Below are positions 37,342 through 49,256 of a DNA stretch of 64,000 bases, piece by piece. Position numbers and translations under genes: made by a program. Location: positions 156,105,828-156,169,827 of the forward strand of contig OW121740.1 of NCBI GenBank assembly GCA_933228675.1. The letters are read 5' to 3'. The first letter of the stretch is position 1; each line of letters begins with the position of its first letter. A model generated the notes under the pieces. That model was not told the DNA's origin. It did no database searches and saw only the letters and a program-made list of their open reading frames with translations. This DNA comes from Stomorhina lunata (taxonomy: Eukaryota; Arthropoda; Insecta; Diptera; Rhiniidae).

Positions 37342-38637
37342 TCGGGTGTTTTTTATTGAGGTATAGAACTTTAAGTTGGCATCACTTTTTTAACTGGCGG
37401 CCATTTTGTCAGCTGTCAAGTGATTAATATTTAGTTTGGTTTGCCATTTCATCATGAACAGGTTGACAAAAGAACAACGCTTGCAAATCGTGCAAATTTA
37501 TTTCGAAAATAATGGTTCAGTTCGCGAAGTTTACCGCAAGCTCCGTCCATTTTATGGACGACATAATCGTCCATCAGAGCAATTAATTCGGTTAACCATG
37601 GATCGTTTTCGCACTACGTTTACTCTATGTGATAATACGCATCCGCAGCGACGTCGAACAGTGCGCACCGAAGAAACAATTGCCGCTGTAGAGCAAAGTG
37701 TTGAAGAGGACCCGAATGAATCGATTCGCCACCGTGCACAGCAATTGGAGCTTTGTCCATCATCTTTATGGAAGATTTTGAGCAAATATCTTGGCTTGCG
37801 ACCTTACAAGATCCAGCTTGTGCAAGAATTAAAGCCGCGAGACCATGCAATGCGTCGTGATTTTGGTGTATGGGCCGAAAATGAGATTGATCTCGATGCT
37901 GATTTTCATCGCAAAATTTTGTTCAGTGATGAGGCTCATTTTTGGTTGAATGGCTACGTCAACAAGCAAAATTGCCGCATTTGGAGTGAAGAGAATCCAC
38001 ATGAGACCCTTGAGACGCCATTACATCCACAAAAACTGACTGTTTGGTGTGCTCTATGGGCTGGTGGAGTCATTGGGCCATACTTCTTCCGAAATAATGC
38101 TGGAGAGTCAGTTACCATAAATGGAGACCGGTATAGAGCCATGATAACCGACTATTTTGTTCCCCAATTGGATGGCATGAATGTGGATGAGTTGTGGTTC
38201 CACACGCTACATGCCACACAGCGCACGTCACAATTGATTTATTGAAGGAAAAATTCGATGAGCGCATAATCTCGCGGAATGGACCTGTCAATTGGCCACC
38301 AAGATCGTGCGATTTGACACCACTGGATTATTTTCTTTGGGGATATGTGAAGTCGCTCGTCTACGCCAACAAACCAGAAACGTTAGGGGACTTGGAAGCC
38401 AACATTCGTGGCGTTATTGCCAACATACGGCCCCATATGCTCGAAAAAGTAGTTGAAAATTGGACCTGTAGAATTGGCTTTATTCGAGCCAGCCGCGGCG
38501 GCTACATGCCCGAAATCATATTTAAACATTAATGGCATAAAATTATCCTTCCAATAAAGCCAAATTGATGGACATTAAAACGATTTTCTTGTGTTTTATT
38601 TCAATTCGAAGTTCTATACCTCTAAAAAAACACCCAT
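37342..38637 (+). mobile_element. Rosa-like mariner element, near full length, inactive
   Basis: The 1,296-bp element has inverted ends of about 28 bp (GGGTGTTTTTTATTGAGG against GGGTGTTTTTTTAGAGG, then TATAGAACTT), with TA just outside each end (37,340-37,341 and 38,638-38,639). It carries one transposase gene occupying most of the interior. Its size is normal for the group. The ends differ from those of the deleted element at 32,697 (which begin AAGGGTGTCCCAACTAG), so the two belong to separate lineages. Confidence 0.92.
37454..38532 (+). pseudogene. Rosa-like (DD41D-type) mariner transposase, frameshifted
   Basis: The protein starts at ATG 37,454 (MNRLTKEQRLQIV); the longer frame from 37,436 begins with TTG and is not needed. 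An N-terminal helix-turn-helix region covers about residues 1-55 and a second about 75-120. The first catalytic Asp is residue 159 in LFSDEAHFW. Near 38,200 about 7 bases are missing relative to the sister sequence at 32,950, shifting the frame and removing the QQDG segment with the second catalytic Asp. The other frame resumes at ATCHTAH and reaches WPPRSCDLTPLDYFLWG (third Asp) and the terminal SRGGYMPEIIFKH, ending at TAA 38,530. Counting the usual QQDG, the Asp spacing would be 41. Apart from this lesion it has no stops, so it is a fairly young copy. Confidence 0.92.
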
Positions 38638-38744
38638 TATATTAGAATATTAAATATTTTTTAAATTTTTACCAGCAAATTAATCTTATTTAGAAAATGT
38701 TCACTATCAATGTTTATGAACGAAATTTTCAGCAAAAATCTTCA

Positions 38745-38760
38745 AATCAAAAGACTTAAG
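38745..38760 (-). repeat. Dispersed 16-bp motif, near copy
   Basis: Minus-strand CTTAAGTCTTTTGATT, preceded by TTTGTTG. It is 107 bp beyond the mariner insertion; without that insertion it would lie about 115 bp from the edge of the 34-37.3 kb array. Confidence 0.65.
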
Positions 38761-40343
38761 CAACAAACATGAAGTACTTAATATATTTTTTGGGATATTA
38801 GTGTTACTTTAAGATCTTTTTAATAATCTGCAATTTTTAAATAAAATTGATGTCATTACTGGATTTTCAATCAAGATTCCCATAATGACATTGAATTAAA
38901 TACAGCCAGAGGGTAGAGAATAAAAATATAAAAATTTTTTATAGTGTCAAAAAATGAAGACCATCTCCTTTGAAAAATATTTTTAGACTAATTTCATTCT
39001 GCAAATATTATAAAAATAGCTACTTATGCCTAAGTATCTACATGATGATTAATCAATTCTCTAACGCCTTTTAAGCCAAAAAGTAAACATTGTTTTTCAC
39101 AGGGAAATGTAATTTATAGCCAAAAAGATTTTGGCACAAATTTCAGCATAAATTACCAGAAGCCCAGAAGCAATAAAACTTTTTTTAATTAATAAAACGC
39201 AAAATAAATATTTATGCAAAGAATCTTATAACAAGAAAAAACAAAATTTCTATTAAAATAAACACTTGAATTTGTGCCATGTTTTTTTGTGGACTTTTTG
39301 GACAAGTTCTTTTTAGCTGAAACAGAGTTTTTGGGTGTTACCAAGTGTTTAACAATGTGTTTGATTAGTTTGATTTTTGTGATTAATTTCTTAATGTTAT
39401 GTGTGTTAAATGCAAATTTTTATGATTCTAAATTTAGTTGTTGTTCTTAACTTCGTTAAAAAAGTTAAAAGTCAAGATTTTCTTAAAAGCGATAAATAAT
39501 AATAATAAAAAAAAATCTGGGAAATTAACAGTATAAATTTCATTTGAAATGGGAAAGTAAAAACTTTCTAAGCTTGTTTTAAGCTAAAAAGATAAAAAAA
39601 ATCTTCTCAGAGTTTAAAATTATTAAAAGATGCTGCTGTTTCATTCTATCTTCTCCTTAAGTTTCAAATCAAAGAAAATAGCCGCTGGCTTTTGAGGGTT
39701 TAAAATTTAAAATAAACTTGGATGTTTTATTTTTGTCTGCTTCTAAAAACAACAAATTCTTAAGAACCAAAAACAATAACTAAATACTTAATAAATAGAC
39801 TTAAGTACGTAGTATCTCTTACATATGTTGGCAGCCAAAACTATCATTAAATACAAACGAAAACATTAAAATAAACATTCAAATTTCTAAAGATTTATGC
39901 AAATTTTCTGTTGGGTCTCTAGTTGGATTTTTTTATTTGTTCTTAAACAATGTTTTTTTTTCAGAAACCATAATTTTCAAAAAGCGTGTATAAATTTTTT
40001 ACGGTAATTTGTGTAAGTTTTTTTTTTTTGGTATTTTACACATTTTTCTTGTATTTGAAAGAAGTTGTATGAACATATATGACCACTTTACCTATATAAA
40101 ATCGTGCTAGATACTTAATTTTAAACTAATATTTAGTTAACAGTATATAATTGAATTTAAATTAATTGTAAGCTTCTCAAAGTGCTTTTTAATGGGAAAT
40201 GTTTGGTGACTTCTTGAGTTACAAGAATCCAGATTTATAAAATCAATTATGGTTTCTAATCAGAATTTTTTAATAAATTTTATTTGCTATTTATTTACTT
40301 AAAAATAGTACTAAATAAATAATAACTTAATTCGTGTTTGCTG

Positions 40344-40359
40344 CTTAAGTCTTTCGTTT
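40344..40359 (+). repeat. Dispersed 16-bp motif, one mismatch
   Basis: CTTAAGTCTTTCGTTT, preceded by GTGTTTGCTG. Confidence 0.65.
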
Positions 40360-40500
40360 CAATCTTTAACATATTTTCGAAAGACATGTATTTGCCCATT
40401 TTTTGATAATAGACAATTATTACAAAAATTAAGAGCAAAGGATGACATTAGACGCTTTTATTTCTGGTAGATTGTTATGTACTGTTTGCATTAAAAGATC

Positions 40501-40759
40501 AAATTGAGCGAAAATTTCGACGAAATGCGTCAAATGGTACTTTCGACTCGTAACATGTGTAATTCATTTGAACGTTTTCTTGTTAAAAATTTGGATGGAG
40601 GATGAAGGATTTGCCTCATTCTATCCAAATCTAAGAAATATGCAAGATAGACCGATATTTAAGCTACCAGGATATCGACGAAAGTTTGGACATCAACCGC
40701 CAAATAGTTGGGATTCATTTCAAAAGGGTTGTCTACTCAAAAAAACTTTATATTTGTAA
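40501..40759 (+). pseudogene. Possible unidentified coding fragment (frameshifted)
   Basis: One frame (40,501-40,605) reads KLSENFDEMRQMVLSTRNM and then CNSFERFLVKNLDGG before a stop. The next frame takes over with MEDEGFASFYPNLRNMQDRP and continues to the stop at 40,757. Residue composition is more protein-like and the DNA less AT-rich than the surroundings. I do not recognise a family. It may be a remnant of a gene or transposon, or chance. Confidence 0.25.
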
Positions 40760-40830
40760 AATTTACTATACAACATAAATTGACTATACATTTGATGAAT
40801 TTTTAGATTTTTATAGAAACAATTTTTGGA

Positions 40831-43800
40831 GTAAATTTTCTTAAGAAAAAATATTAAGTGGAAAATTTTATAGAATAAATATTTAGTAAAAGTTTTTTTT
40901 TTGAGGCCCTATGCTTCACTGGGAGTCAAGGATAACAGAAAAAGAAGAAAGGTTGAAGAATTTTTTTTTATAAAATACATATTTCTAAGAAAAAAACTAT
41001 TAGTAAAATATTTCTATATATAGATTTTTTAGTGAAAAATTCTTTAAAAAGAAATTTTTTGTTGAAAATTTCCATTGAAGAATTTTTAACAGAAAAAATT
41101 TTTAGTAAAAATTTTTTAAAAAGATATTTAGATAAAAAATTTTTAGAAGAAATATTAAGTTAAAAATTTCTATAGAAGAAATTTTTTATAAAATATTTTT
41201 AAGGAAGAAACTTTTAGTAAAATATTTCTATAAACGAAATTTTGAGTGAAAAATTTCTATAGAATATTTTTTTTTGGCGAAAATTTCTATTAAAGAATTT
41301 GTAGTGAAGATTTTTATAGAAGAAATATTTTGTTAGAAATTTAATTACGAGAAATTTATAGTGAAAAATTTCTATAGAAGAAATTTTAAGTGACAATTTC
41401 TATAGAAAAAAATATTAGCTTATAATTTTTCTATACGAAATCTGTTAACTTTTTGTAAAAAATTCTATATTTAGTTTAAAATTTCTACAAAAGAAATTTG
41501 TAAAAAATTTCTAAAGAACAATTTCTTGTCAAAAATTTAAATAAAAGAAATTTGTAAAAAATTTCTATAGAATAATTTTTTGTCAAAAAGTTTTATATAA
41601 GAAATATTAAAAAAAAAAAATTTGTAGAAGAAATTTTTGTTAAGAATTTCTAAAGAAGAAAAAATTTTGTAAAAATTTGTATTCAAAAAAAATTCTCTTA
41701 AAAAAATTGTATAGAAGAAATTCTTGTAAAAAAATGTATTTAGAAAAAATTTTGTTAAAAAATTTTTATAGAAGAAGTTTTTGTAAAATACTTCTACAAA
41801 ACAATTTTTTGTAAAATATTTCTATAAAAGAAATTTTTGTAAAAAATTTCTATAGAAGAAATTTTAGTTAAAAATTTCTATAGAAGAAATTTTTGTAAAA
41901 AATTTTATAGAAGAAATTTTTGTTAAAATTCCTACAGAAGAAATTTATGTAAAAAATTGTATAGAATTAATTTTTGTAAGAAATTTTCGTAAAAAAATTC
42001 TGTAAAAGAATTTTTCCTAAAAAAATTCTATAAAAGAAATTTTTGTAACAAAATTCTATAAAAGAAATTTTTGTAAAAAAATTTCTGTAGAAGAAATTTT
42101 TGTAAATATTTTTATAAAATTGACTTTTATAAAAAATTTCTATAGAATACATTTTTGTAAAAATTTCTATGGAAAAAATTTTTGTTAAAAAATTCTAAGG
42201 AGGAAATTTTTGTAAAAAAATTGTATAGAAACATTTGTTTAAAAAATTCTATTGAAGAAATTTTTTTAAAAAATTACCGTAAAGAAAATTTTTGTTAAAA
42301 CATTCTATTGAAGAAATTTTTGTTAAAACATTCTATTGAAGAAATTTTTGTAAAAAAATTCTATAGAAGGAATTTTTGTAAAAAATTTCTATGGAACGAA
42401 TTTTTGTAAAAAAACTGCTAAAGAAGAATTTTTTGTTAAAAAATTTCTAAAGAAGAAGTTTTTGCAAAAAATATAGAAATTTTTTTTTTATTTTTTTTAT
42501 GAAAAATTTCTAAAGTAGAAATTTTTATTAAGAATAAACAAAATTTTTGTAAAAAATTTCTACAAAAAAAATTTTTGTAAAAAATTTCTACAAAACAAAT
42601 TTTTGTCAAATATTTCTATAGAAGAAATTTTTGTAAATAATTTCTGTAGATGAAATTTTTGTAAAAAAATTCTATAGAAGAAAGTTTTGCAAAAAAATTC
42701 TATAGAAGAATTTTTTGTAAAGAATTTTTATAGAAGAAATTTTTGTTAAAAATTTCTTAAGAAAAACTTTCTGTAAAAAAATATATAAAGAAGTTTTTAT
42801 AAAAAATATTGAAGATTTTTTGTTTTTTGTAAAAAACTTCTATAGACGAAATTTTTGTAAAAAAAATTGCTATAGAAATTTTTTTTTGTATAAAATTTCT
42901 ATAGAATACATTTTTGTAAAAAATTTCTACAGAAGAAATTTTTGTAAAAATTTTTATAGAATAAATTTTTGTAAAAAAATTCTATAGTAGAAATTTTCGT
43001 AAAAAATTTTGAAAGAAGAAATTTTTGTAAGAATTTTGTATAAAAGAATTTAAAAAAATTTCTATAAAATAAATGTTTGTAAAAAATTTCTAAAGAGAGT
43101 TTTATGGAAAAATTTTTTAAAAAATTTGTAAAGAAGAAATTTTTGTAAAAAATTTATATAAAATAAATTTTTGTAAAAACTTTATTTAAAAAAATTTTTT
43201 TTTGTAAAAAGAAATTTTTGTAAAGAAGAAATTTTTGTAAACAATTTCTATTGAAAAAATGTTTGTCAAGAAATTTCTATTTAAAAAATTTCTATTGAAA
43301 ACATTTTCTAGAAAATTTTTTTGTCAAAAATTTATATAGAAAAAATATTTTTAAAAAATTTCTATAGAAAATATTTTAGCAAAAAATATAGATTTTTATA
43401 AAAAATTTCTAGAAAAAAATTTTTATATAAAATTTGTATAGAAGAAATGTTTGTAAAAAATTCTAAAGAAGAAATTTTTGTAGAGAATGTCTATTTTTGT
43501 AAAGTATTTCTAAAAGAAGAAGAAATTTCTGAAAAAATTTGTATAGAAGAAATTTTTGTAAAAAAGTTTTATAGAAGAAATTTTTCTAAAAAAAATTCTA
43601 TAGAAGAAATTTTCGTAAAAAATTTCTATAGAAGAAATTTTTGCTAAAAAGTTTTATTTAAGAAATTTTTCTGAAACATTTCTATGGAAATTTTTGTTAA
43701 AAATTTCTATAGAGATTTTTGTTAAAAATTTCTATAGAAGAAATTTTTGTTAAAAAATTCCATTGAAGAAATTTTTGTAAGAAATTTTTATAGAAACTAT

Positions 43801-44345
43801 TTTTGTAAAAAATTTCTATAGAAGAAATTTTTTTAAAAAATTTCTATAGAAGAAATTTGTTTAAAAAATTTGATAGAAGAAATTTTCGTAAAAATTTCAA
43901 CAGAAAAAATTTATGTAAAAAATTGTATAGAATTAATTTTTGTAAGAAATTTCTAAAGAAGAAATTTTCGTAAAAAATTTCTGTAAAAGAATTTTTCCTA
44001 AAAAAATTTCAATAAAAAAAATGTTTGTAAAAAATTTTCTGTAGAAGAAATTTTTGTAAAAAAAATTGTATAGAAAAAATTTTTGTAAAAAATTCTATTG
44101 AAGAAATTTATGTAAAAAATTACTGTAAAAGAAATTTTTGTTAAAACATTCTATTGAAGAAAGTTTTGTAAAAAAATTAAAAAAAAAAATTCTACTGAAC
44201 GAATTTTTGTAAAAAAATTGCTAAAGAAGAAATTTTTGTTAAAAAATTTCTAAAGAAGGAATTTTGGCAAAAAAATATAGAAGAAATTTTTGTAAATTTT
44301 TTATGAAAAATTTCTAAAGTAGAAATTCTTATTAAGAAATTTCTT
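40831..44345. repeat. ~28-bp minisatellite, GAAGAAATTTTTGTAAAAAA type
   Basis: About 120 diverged units of AAATTTCTATAGAAGAAATT plus TTTGTAAAA. Both edges are degenerate. Two long segments are near duplicates: 41,930-42,500 and 43,905-44,345 share TGTATAGAATTAATTTTTG, GTAAGAAATTT, AAAGAATTTTTCCTAAAAAA and then AACATTCTATTGAAGAAA in the same order. So a block of several hundred bases was duplicated about 1.98 kb apart. A short plus frame at 43,447 is a by-product. Confidence 0.9.
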
Positions 44346-45604
44346 TTTTAAGATCCTAATAATGATAATATTGTATGACCTATTTCTTAATGCATATTTC
44401 ATTTGTTTCATTTCAATAACCTAAAAATAAAGTACCACATTGCTAAATTTCTTTTCTGTTGATCAGTTGCAAAAAAAAAAGATTTCTAATTCGACGACAC
44501 ACATTAGCCCAGAGTCATATTCATCAAAAGTATTCCATAGCATAAATTTAGCTTAAAACTTTACAACTCCCGCTAAAAACATACACAAGAAAACTGAAAA
44601 GTAAGAACACGACGATATATCATCATTATAATCATGAGTCCTAAAACCAAAAAGAGGACTACACCCTAAATGTCTGGGGAACAAGACGAGTAGAAGATTT
44701 TATTGTTTTGTAAATTCTTGTTGTTTCTTTATGTCGTTTTTGTGTGTTCTAACATATTTTTACAAGCTAAAAATTTACATATTACAATGTCGTAAAGAAT
44801 TTCTTTTTTTTTCTGCCATGAACTCTAAGATGACCAGGCCAGGTTGAAGAGAAAAAGTGTGGGTTTTCACAAATTCCATTTAGCAGCAGCATTTCTTAGT
44901 CATGTTATCGATTTTGTTTACAGAAACACACACAAATTACCCATTTAGAAACAAGAAAAAATGTTCTTAAGATTGAAGAAAAACTTTGTATGTTTAATTG
45001 TTGAACTTAAGAAGGAGTTTTATTTGCTCACATTCATGATAAACCAAAAATTTAAGGCCTACAATAACTTTTCAAGCACATGCAAATGAAAATAGGTTTT
45101 CTTTTTTCAAAATCTTGTAAATGGTGTTAAATTTAAAGAATTTATTTCAAACAATGTCGCCACATTTAGTCGTCATTCCGTTTGCCGTTGTCGCCTTGGC
45201 TTTACGGTCATTTGTTTTAGGTTTGAAGAGTTGAAATGTAAATGCCCCCTTTTAACTTGCCAGAACTTACTTCTAACACTTAAATTCAGTAAAAATTTCT
45301 TGTATTGGTTTATTTTATTTTATTGTTTACCTGTTGCATTATTTAATGTTCTTTTGTATGAATTTCCTAAAAGAATTTTTTTCTGTTTGATTTATTTCTT
45401 CACATGGCGTAAAGGTGTCATTTTTAGCACCCGCTTGTCATTCATTATAATTTAAGCATAGTCGTTTTTTGTTCAACGCCCTTTTTGGTGGAGCCTTGTT
45501 GTTTTGAACTTAATAGGATCATAGAACAAGAATTTCAATTATTGTTCAATGAATTTGAATAGTTTTGTTAGGCAATCAAAAGACTTAGGAAACGAACTTT
45601 TTTT
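44346..45604. other. Single-copy region with GC-richer patches, no gene seen
   Basis: Patches at 44,490-44,690 and 45,150-45,230 (CGTCATTCCGTTTGCCGTTG) are less AT-rich. They could be conserved noncoding sequence, but no exon structure is visible. The 74-codon frame at 45,231 begins with TTG and is hydrophobic, with no recognisable domain. Confidence 0.5.
45577..45589 (-). repeat. Dispersed motif, partial copy at array edge
   Basis: CAAAAGACTTAGG followed by AAACGAAC is a degenerate minus-strand copy of the 16-bp motif. It ends about 16 bp before the array at 45,605. Confidence 0.55.
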
Positions 45605-48115
45605 TTAAATCTCTAGAAGAAATTTGTAGAGAAAAATAAAAATTCCTTTTTAGTAATAAAAATTTCTAAAGAGCCAACTTTTAATATAAAATTTCTATAT
45701 AAAATATTTTTAGTAAAAAATTTTTTTAATTTTTTTTTTAAATTGTATAAAAGAAATTTTTGGTGAAAATTTTTATGGTAAATTATTTTTTTGTTGAAAA
45801 ATTTTAGCCGGAAAAAGTTTTTAATGATCTTTTTTAAATATTTAAAGAAAAATGTCTGCAAAATAACCTCCTTAATTATAAACGAATAATAAAATTATCA
45901 AAAGCTTATCGTAGGAGTTTTGTTTGGGAAATTTATTAAAAACTAGGGGTACATTTTTATGGAAGAAATTGATGAAATTTTAAGTGAAACAATTTATTTT
46001 TGGTTAAAAATTTTTGTAAAAGAATTTTTTGTGAAAAATTTCTATAAAATAAATTTTAAGAGAAAATTTTTTAAAAAATTTCTATAGAAGAAAATTTTAG
46101 TGAAAAATTGAAATAATTTTTTCTGATTTTTATGGAAATTTTTCCTGTGAAATTTCTATAGAAGTATTTTTTTTTGTGAAAAATTTCATTTTTTCATTTT
46201 TTTAATAAAAATTTCTAAAGAAAAATTTGTTTGTGAAAAATTATTTTTTTAAAAAATTTTCTAAAAACGACTTTTTTTGTGAAAAATTTCTACAACTGAA
46301 ATTTCCTTCGAAAAATTTCCACAAATGAGATTTTTTAAGAAAAATTTTTATAGAAGAAATTTCTTGGTGAAAATATGTTAAGAGGAATTTTTTTGTGAAA
46401 AATTTCTATAAATATTTTTTTGTGTAAAATTAGAAGAAATAGAAGAAATTTCAATAGAAAAAATTTTTTAAAGAAATTTTTAGAGAAAATTTTTATGGAA
46501 GAAAGTTTTTAGTGAAGAATTTCTATAGAAAAAATTTTGTTTGATATATTTTGAAACAAATTTTTTAATGAACAATTTTCTACACAAATTTTTTAATGTA
46601 CAATTTTTATAGAAGACATTTTTACAGAAAAATTTCTATAGAAGAAAAATTTCTATAGAACAAATTTTTAGTGAAAACTTTCTTTAGAAGAATTTTTTTG
46701 TGAAAAAATTTTTCTAAAAACTTTCTATAAAAGAAATTTTTTTGTAAAATTTGTAAAGAAAAATTTTAAGTACAAAATTTGTGTTGGAGAGTTTTTTATA
46801 AAAAAATGTCAATAGAAGAAATTCTTAAAATAAAGTTCTATAAGAAAAGTTTTATAAAATATCGAATGAAAAATTTCTATAGAAAAATTTTTAATAACAA
46901 AATTTTTAGTGAAAAATTTCTATAGAAAAAAATGTTTGAAAGAAATTTCATAAGAACAAATTTTTATAGAAGAAAATTTTTATTGAAAAATTTCTATAGC
47001 AAAAATTTTGTTTGATAAATTTGTAAAGACATTTTTTAACGAAAAATGTCTACAGAAATTTTTTAGTGAAAAATTTATATAGAAAACATTTTCACAAAAA
47101 AATTGCTAAAGAAAAAAATTTTAGTGAAAACTTTGTTTAGAAGAAATTTTTCATAAAAACTTTCTATAGAAAAAATTTTTTTGTAAAATTTGTAAAGAAA
47201 AATTTTAAGTACAAAATTTCTGTTGGACAGTTTTTTTATAAAAAAATGTCAATAGAAGAAATTCTTAGAATAAAGTTCTATAAGGGAAAGTTTTATAGAA
47301 TAACATTTTTGTGAAAACTTTCTTCAGAAGAAATTTTTTTGTAAAAATTTCTGTAGAATAAATTTTTCGTAAAAACTCTTTGTAAAATTTCTATAGAAGA
47401 CATTTTAAGTCATAAGTCTCTTTTTTCGTGAAAAATTTCTATTGGAGAATTTTTTTGATAAAAAATTTCTATGGAAGAAACTTTTAGATACAAATTTCTA
47501 TGAAATAAATTTTTAGTAAAAAATGTTTATAGAAGAAATTTTTAGTAAAAAATTCCTATAGAAGACATTTTTAATGAAAAATTCTACAGAAAAAATTATA
47601 AAGAAAAATTTTATTAGAAAATTTCTGTAGAAGAAATTTTTAGTAAGAAATTTTATGGATTAAATTTTTAGTGAAAAATGTTAGTGAACAATTTTTTTGT
47701 GAAAAATTTCTGTAGAAAAAATTTTCGTAGAAAATTTCTATAGAACAAATTTTTTGTAAAAAATTGCAAAAAAACAAATTTTTCGTAAAAATTTTTATGG
47801 AGAAAATTTTTTGTGATTAAGCAGAGAAAATTTTTATTGAAAATTTTTTGCAGATAAAATTTTTTGTGTTAATTTTTAAATGAAAAATTGTATTAGAAGA
47901 AATTTATAATAAAAAATTTCCTTGCAGGAAAAAATATTTTGGTGAAACTTCAATAGAAAAAAATTTTTAGTGAAATATTTTTATAGAAGTAAGTTTTTGT
48001 AAAAAATTGTATTAAAGAAATTTTGAAGAAAAATTTCTAAATAAAAAATTTTAGTGAAATATTTCTTAAGAGGTAATTTTTAGTGAAAACTTTTTAATAC
48101 ATTTTTCATATAGAG
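45605..48115. repeat. ~30-bp minisatellite, TTTTTAGTGAAAAATTTC type
   Basis: About 80 diverged units of GTGAAAAATTTCTATAGAAG and AAATTTTTA. A roughly 470-bp block is duplicated: 46,730-46,850 and 47,160-47,290 share AAAATTTTAAGTACAAAATT, TTGGA(C/G)AGTTTTTTTATA and GTCAATAGAAGAAATTCTTA in order. Reads as the reverse complement of the array at 34-37.3 kb. Confidence 0.88.
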
Positions 48116-49039
48116 AAAATTTTGCAGTCAAAGTTAGCCACAAAAAATCTCTTGCACTATGAGTCATCCCTCCAAAGTTTGTTTAACCTATTCCAGTAAA
48201 AATTCCTTTAGTATTTGCTCTTTGTCATAAAAATGCTGTTGATCAATTAAGAAAAAAATAAAAAAAAATTTAAATAGTTTTTCATTGATTAGTTGACTTC
48301 AAGTAACAGCAAAAAAAAAAAAAAGAGAAGATGGGGCTTCGTTCGATGTCTTTTAAAATTCAATGACTTTTCATTACAAGTTAGGGCCCATAAAAGAAGA
48401 ACACAAAAAAATATTTAAATAGTAAGCCAACATTCTAGGAATTTGTGTTATTTTCTCTAGTATTGATTCCTGTCCCTCTAACAAATCAAAGTTCTTTAAA
48501 ATGACTATGAAGATGATGATAATGTGGTGGTCACTTGATGTTTGTTTAAGATTTTTTTTTTTTTAATTTTTCTTATAAAAAATGCGTTAAACTGTTAAGT
48601 CAATATTCGGACTTGCTCTCCCCCATGCTACAGGGAATTAAGGTGTGACTGGATGTAAAATGTTTGTAAATGTTAATTTACGATGGGGAACTTTTTTTAT
48701 ATTTCCCTGTTTGTATGCGTTTAATTCCAGGTACTTCATTTTTGTTTGCCAAATTTAAATAAAACTTAAAGAATGAATATAAAAAAATATTTATTAACTT
48801 CATAATTTGGGTCATTGTATATTAACATAATTTTCTTCTACTTTTTATTCTTTAAGTTGAAATAAGGTAGAGATAAGAGTTAATTTGAATATGTTCTGTA
48901 ATATTATGATGTTTGTATATCACATTTATTTTGTGTTTATTTATTGGTTTTATTTGGGCTCAAATTTAAAGTTAATTCATTTTTATATTTTTGAGTTACA
49001 TACCCAGAATTATAATGCTTATCAGGTTTCGGTTTAAGA
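48116..49039. other. Single-copy region, no gene seen
   Basis: AT-rich, with a GC-richer patch at 48,610-48,660 (GCTCTCCCCCATGCTACAGG). No coding pattern. Confidence 0.5.
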
Positions 49040-49256
49040 CGAGGGAGGTTTGAAAATTAAAAAAAAATTTGTAAATTTTTTCTAAAAAAAAACTTTACAT
49101 AAAAATTGTTCTATAGAAAAATTTCACATAAAATTGTTTTCACAAAAAAAATTTCATATAAAGTTCTTTTTTCTAAAAAAAGTTTCTCATTAATTTTTTT
49201 TCAATAGAAAAATTTGTAATAATTTTTTTTTTTGAATAGTGGCCAAACCTCCCTCG
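49040..49256. mobile_element. Small inverted-end element with minisatellite-like interior
   Basis: CGAGGGAGGTTT at 49,040-49,051 is the exact reverse complement of 49,245-49,256, and the match extends weakly outward. The interior (49,055-49,240) holds about six units of AAATTTCATATAAA-type sequence, like the arrays at 18 and 50 kb but without long amplification. Confidence 0.6.

Larger units (their letters stand above)
38638..40830. other. AT-rich single-copy region
   Basis: No intact gene. Motif copies lie at 38,745 (minus) and 40,344 (plus). A patch of coding-like sequence is at 40,501-40,759. The remainder is low-complexity AT-rich DNA. Confidence 0.5.

Noticed and set aside
45231..45455. 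74-codon frame with cysteines near the start
   Set aside because: Begins with TTG, is mostly Phe/Leu, and has no signal of conservation; not enough to call a gene.
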